A DNA stretch of 56,491 bases from Myxococcales bacterium UBA5297 (lineage in GTDB: Bacteria; Myxococcota; Myxococcia; Myxococcales; UBA5297), in NCBI GenBank assembly GCA_002408385.1, contig DHSB01000120.1, positions 1 to 56,491 on the forward strand, written 5' to 3'. The translations under genes were made by a program, and so were the position numbers. A model generated the notes under the pieces. It was given only the letters and a program-made list of their open reading frames with translations, had not been told where the DNA came from and did no database searches. How positions within the stretch are numbered: the stretch's first letter is position 1; each line of letters starts with the position of its first letter. Positions 54,509-56,491 of the stretch are shown in pieces.

Positions 54509-55804
54509 GTGCGAGCCCCCGAACCCTTGTGCGCCGCCGTGCGCCCTCCGGCCCTCGAGCAGCTAGAGCTCGGCTCGCTGTGCCGCGAGAGCGAGTACGA
54601 GGTGCGGACCGCGGATGGCTGGACGCTCGTCATCACCCGCTATCAGCCGGTGCGCCAGCGCTTCGAGCAGGCGGTGTTCGGCGCGCCGCTGCTGCTGGTG
54701 CACGGCTTCTCGCAGAACCGGCACGCCTGGTCGACCGGCGACTTCGTCAAGCAGATGTTGCTGTTCGGCGTCGACGTGCACCTGCTGGAGCTGCGCGGGC
54801 ACGGCAAGAGCTCGGTCGAGCTGCAACGGCGCAAGGCAGCCGCGGGCGCGCCTCTGCCGGCCGACCTCGACTACGACTGGGACATCGACTCGTATTTCCT
54901 GTTCGACCTTCCGGCCGCGGTCGCCGGGGTCAAGCGCGTGGCCGGACGGTCTTCGATCTTCTATTGCGGGCACAGCATGGGGGGCATGCTCGGCTACGGG
55001 TACGCAGGCCTGCACGACGACCTGGCGGGGCTCGTCGCCATCGGCGCGCCGACCGATCTTGGCAGGGGCTTTTTCGCGCTCAAGCTGGCCGCCTGGATGC
55101 TTCCGGCCACGAGGCTGGTCGACGGGTACCTGGTCGCTCGCAACTCGTTCGAGCGAGCGCTGCGCGGCTCGCGTCTGGCCCTCCGCTCGATGCTCTGCTC
55201 GAACAAGCTGACAAGGACGCTGGCGCCCGCGCTGCCGGCGGGCAACACCCCCGGTGCGCCCGCCTTTCGTTACGTGCCGGTCGACCTCCTGGCGCGCAAG
55301 GCCGAACGGCTGCTCGCTGAGCGCGATCGCTGGCTCGGCTATGTCTGGCCCTATCTGGGCTTTTTGCCAAACCTGTCGCGCGTGGGGACCGAGGACGTGC
55401 GCTGGTTGCTGCGCGAAGGTGGCGAGCGCGAGCCGCGCAAGGTGGTCGAACAGTTCGCCAGGTGGATTCGCAACGGCGAGCTCGTCTGTTACCGGACCGG
55501 ATACGACTTCAAGGCGGGCTTTCCGCACATCGAGATCCCGGTCGCGATCATCTTCGGCGACCTGGACCGGCTCGCCTCTCGCGAGAGCACCCGAGGGCTC
55601 TACGAGGCTGCGCGCAGCGAGTACCTGCTGTGGCGTCCGGTCAAGGCCAACAGCCACATCGAGCTGACCATCGGCCAAGACACCCGGCAGATCTGCTTCG
55701 ACATCAAGAGCCTCATCGAATACGCCCGCAACCATCCGGGCAGCCAGCCTCTCTTCGAGGGCGGCGGGACGGCGCCCGGAGTGTGCTCCAACATCGTGAA
55801 TTGA
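54509..55804 (+). CDS. Alpha/beta hydrolase (esterase or polyhydroxyalkanoate-depolymerase-like)
   Basis: Predicted 431-residue hydrolase. LLLVHGFSQNRHAWS is the oxyanion-hole HG motif, YCGHSMGGMLGY holds the nucleophile Ser, IIFGDLDRLAS supplies the acid Asp and KANSHIELTIG the catalytic His, in normal order. A lid-like insert with WMLPATRLVDGYLVARNSFERA lies between strands 6 and 7. No signal peptide is seen. The substrate is unknown; polyester, lipid and small-ester hydrolases share this form. GTG 54509 is tentative (GTG 54539 is an alternative), and the upstream Shine-Dalgarno is weak. It lies after folC with its own candidate promoter. Confidence 0.85.
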   Translation: MRAPEPLCAAVRPPALEQLELGSLCRESEYEVRTADGWTLVITRYQPVRQRFEQAVFGAPLLLVHGFSQNRHAWSTGDFVKQMLLFGVDVHLLELRGHGKSSVELQRRKAAAGAPLPADLDYDWDIDSYFLFDLPAAVAGVKRVAGRSSIFYCGHSMGGMLGYGYAGLHDDLAGLVAIGAPTDLGRGFFALKLAAWMLPATRLVDGYLVARNSFERALRGSRLALRSMLCSNKLTRTLAPALPAGNTPGAPAFRYVPVDLLARKAERLLAERDRWLGYVWPYLGFLPNLSRVGTEDVRWLLREGGEREPRKVVEQFARWIRNGELVCYRTGYDFKAGFPHIEIPVAIIFGDLDRLASRESTRGLYEAARSEYLLWRPVKANSHIELTIGQDTRQICFDIKSLIEYARNHPGSQPLFEGGGTAPGVCSNIVN

Positions 55805-55810
55805 CGAGAG

Positions 55811-55832
55811 AATTCGCTCGGGCGAGCGAATT
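55811..55832. promoter_or_regulatory. Perfect palindrome between the hydrolase and AMIN genes
   Basis: AATTCGCTCG and CGAGCGAATT flank a GG centre at 55811-55832. It begins 7 bp past the hydrolase stop codon and just upstream of a -10-like TACGAT (55854-55859). No T-run follows, so an operator for the next gene is at least as likely as a terminator. Confidence 0.5.
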
Positions 55833-55916
55833 TGCGGGTCGTCCCCCCTGTGTTACGATCCGGACGCTCGTTTCTTGCAGGCTGGCCCTGCGCTGCTTGT
55901 CCCAAGGAGCCGGAAG

Positions 55917-56491
55917 ATGGCGTCTTGCCGTATTCGTGTCGCTGCATGGCTCGTGTGTGCCTGCATGGCCACCTCGGCAAGCGCGCAGTCGGACCTCAAC
56001 GTCATCAGCGCCGTGCGCGTGCGCGCGGGGACAGTGGAGATCGTCGGGACCAAGAAGCCCAACTTTACGACCTTCACGATGAGCGATCCGACTCGGCTGG
56101 TGGTCGACGTCTCGGAGGCGGTCTTCCGTGAGGTCCCCGGCCAGCTCACCGTGAACAACGGCGTGGTCACGACCATCAAGACCGCTTCCTACGGCAGCGA
56201 TCAGTCGGCGATTGCGCGCATCCTCATCGGTTTTGCGGAAGACCCCGACACCGAGATCGAAACGCACGGCGGCACCTTGTTGGTGCGGGTCGTCGGGGAC
56301 GGGCTGGCAGTCGCATCCTCGGAGATCTCTTCGGGAGAGCCGGCGCTCGTCGCGAGCGCTTCGGCGGTGTCTCAGCCCGCTTCGGAGGCGGGAGTGGCCT
56401 CAAGCGCGGCCGACGACAAGAAGAGGCTCGAGGAGGAGAGGTTGCTCGCCGAGCAGCGCGCGCGTGAGGAGGCGGAACAGAAGCGGCTGGA
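55917..56491 (+). CDS. AMIN-domain exported protein, N-terminal part (cut by window end)
   Basis: Partial protein of 191 complete codons. The first 23 residues (MASCRIRVAAWLVCACMATS plus ASA) are a Sec signal cleaved before QSDL. Residues about 27-125 form an AMIN domain (VEIVGTKKPNFTTFTMSDP, RLVVDVSEAVF), a beta-sandwich that binds peptidoglycan and occurs in PilQ secretins and cell-wall amidases. A Ser/Ala linker and a charged coiled region (KKRLEEERLLAEQRAREEAE) follow, then the window ends. PilQ-like secretin, TonB-like or other envelope protein are all open. AAGGAG stands 7 nt before the ATG. It starts after a 112-bp gap with a palindrome. Confidence 0.87.
   Translation, partial: MASCRIRVAAWLVCACMATSASAQSDLNVISAVRVRAGTVEIVGTKKPNFTTFTMSDPTRLVVDVSEAVFREVPGQLTVNNGVVTTIKTASYGSDQSAIARILIGFAEDPDTEIETHGGTLLVRVVGDGLAVASSEISSGEPALVASASAVSQPASEAGVASSAADDKKRLEEERLLAEQRAREEAEQKRL

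Overview
The window is high-GC DNA (roughly 70% by eye) with dense minus- and plus-strand gene blocks. Its content points to a deltaproteobacterium of the Myxococcota type. The evidence is a PilZ protein of the TIGR02266 type, an AglZ/FrzS-like pseudo-receiver coiled-coil protein, large Cys-rich and IgGFc-binding-type surface lipoproteins, choice-of-anchor and beta-propeller lipoproteins, a GH57 enzyme beside a DUF4912 protein, and many diversified signalling proteins. The genus cannot be named from the sequence alone. No rRNA, tRNA, insertion sequence, prophage or CRISPR array was seen.

Layout. 0.3-2.0 kb: a minus-strand operon of three small flavodoxin-fold proteins. 2.7-8.7 kb: an unknown protein, a glyoxalase-fold protein with a histone H1-like tail, coaE, a BamE-like exported protein and a membrane metalloprotease/TPR protein. 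8.9 kb: a PilZ gene whose leader folds over its ribosome binding site. 9.5-14.9 kb: a minus-strand operon of GT4 glycosyltransferase, glycogen-debranching-type enzyme and DUF255 thioredoxin-fold protein. 15.2-18.4 kb: a membrane protein and a beta-propeller lipoprotein. 18.4-23.2 kb: a TPR protein with a HEPN-like end, a GH57 branching enzyme and a DUF4912 protein. 23.7-32.3 kb: a GT4 enzyme with a tail of about 900 low-complexity residues, then a 1476-residue pseudo-receiver coiled-coil protein. 32.5-35.1 kb: a Cys-rich IgGFc-type lipoprotein. 36-37.9 kb: a diguanylate cyclase with a c-type heme motif. 38.2-41.2 kb: PgeF, a CpoB-like lipoprotein and a LysM protein. 41.4-41.9 kb: a tandem array of 22-bp units between convergent genes. 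41.9-44.6 kb: a phosphoesterase behind nuoA-nuoB. 44.8-48.5 kb: a PHP phosphoesterase/pterin dehydratase fusion, an Rrf2 regulator and a large lipoprotein. 48.7-55.8 kb: a cyclic-nucleotide module (cyclase, CRP-type regulator, class II phosphodiesterase), then a Cys-cluster protein, folC and an alpha/beta hydrolase. 55.9 kb to the end: the start of an AMIN-domain protein.

How the parts fit together. Three themes recur: alpha-glucan and polysaccharide metabolism (9.5-23 kb), cell-envelope and surface proteins with polarity or motility links (PilZ, AglZ-like, LysM, CpoB-like, AMIN), and second messengers (c-di-GMP through the diguanylate cyclase and PilZ; cAMP or cGMP through the cyclase-CRP-PDE run). 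The most unusual non-coding structure is the 22-bp tandem array at 41436-41918. A second layer is a dispersed short intergenic motif (AGAGGYGTC type) that sits at several gene ends.
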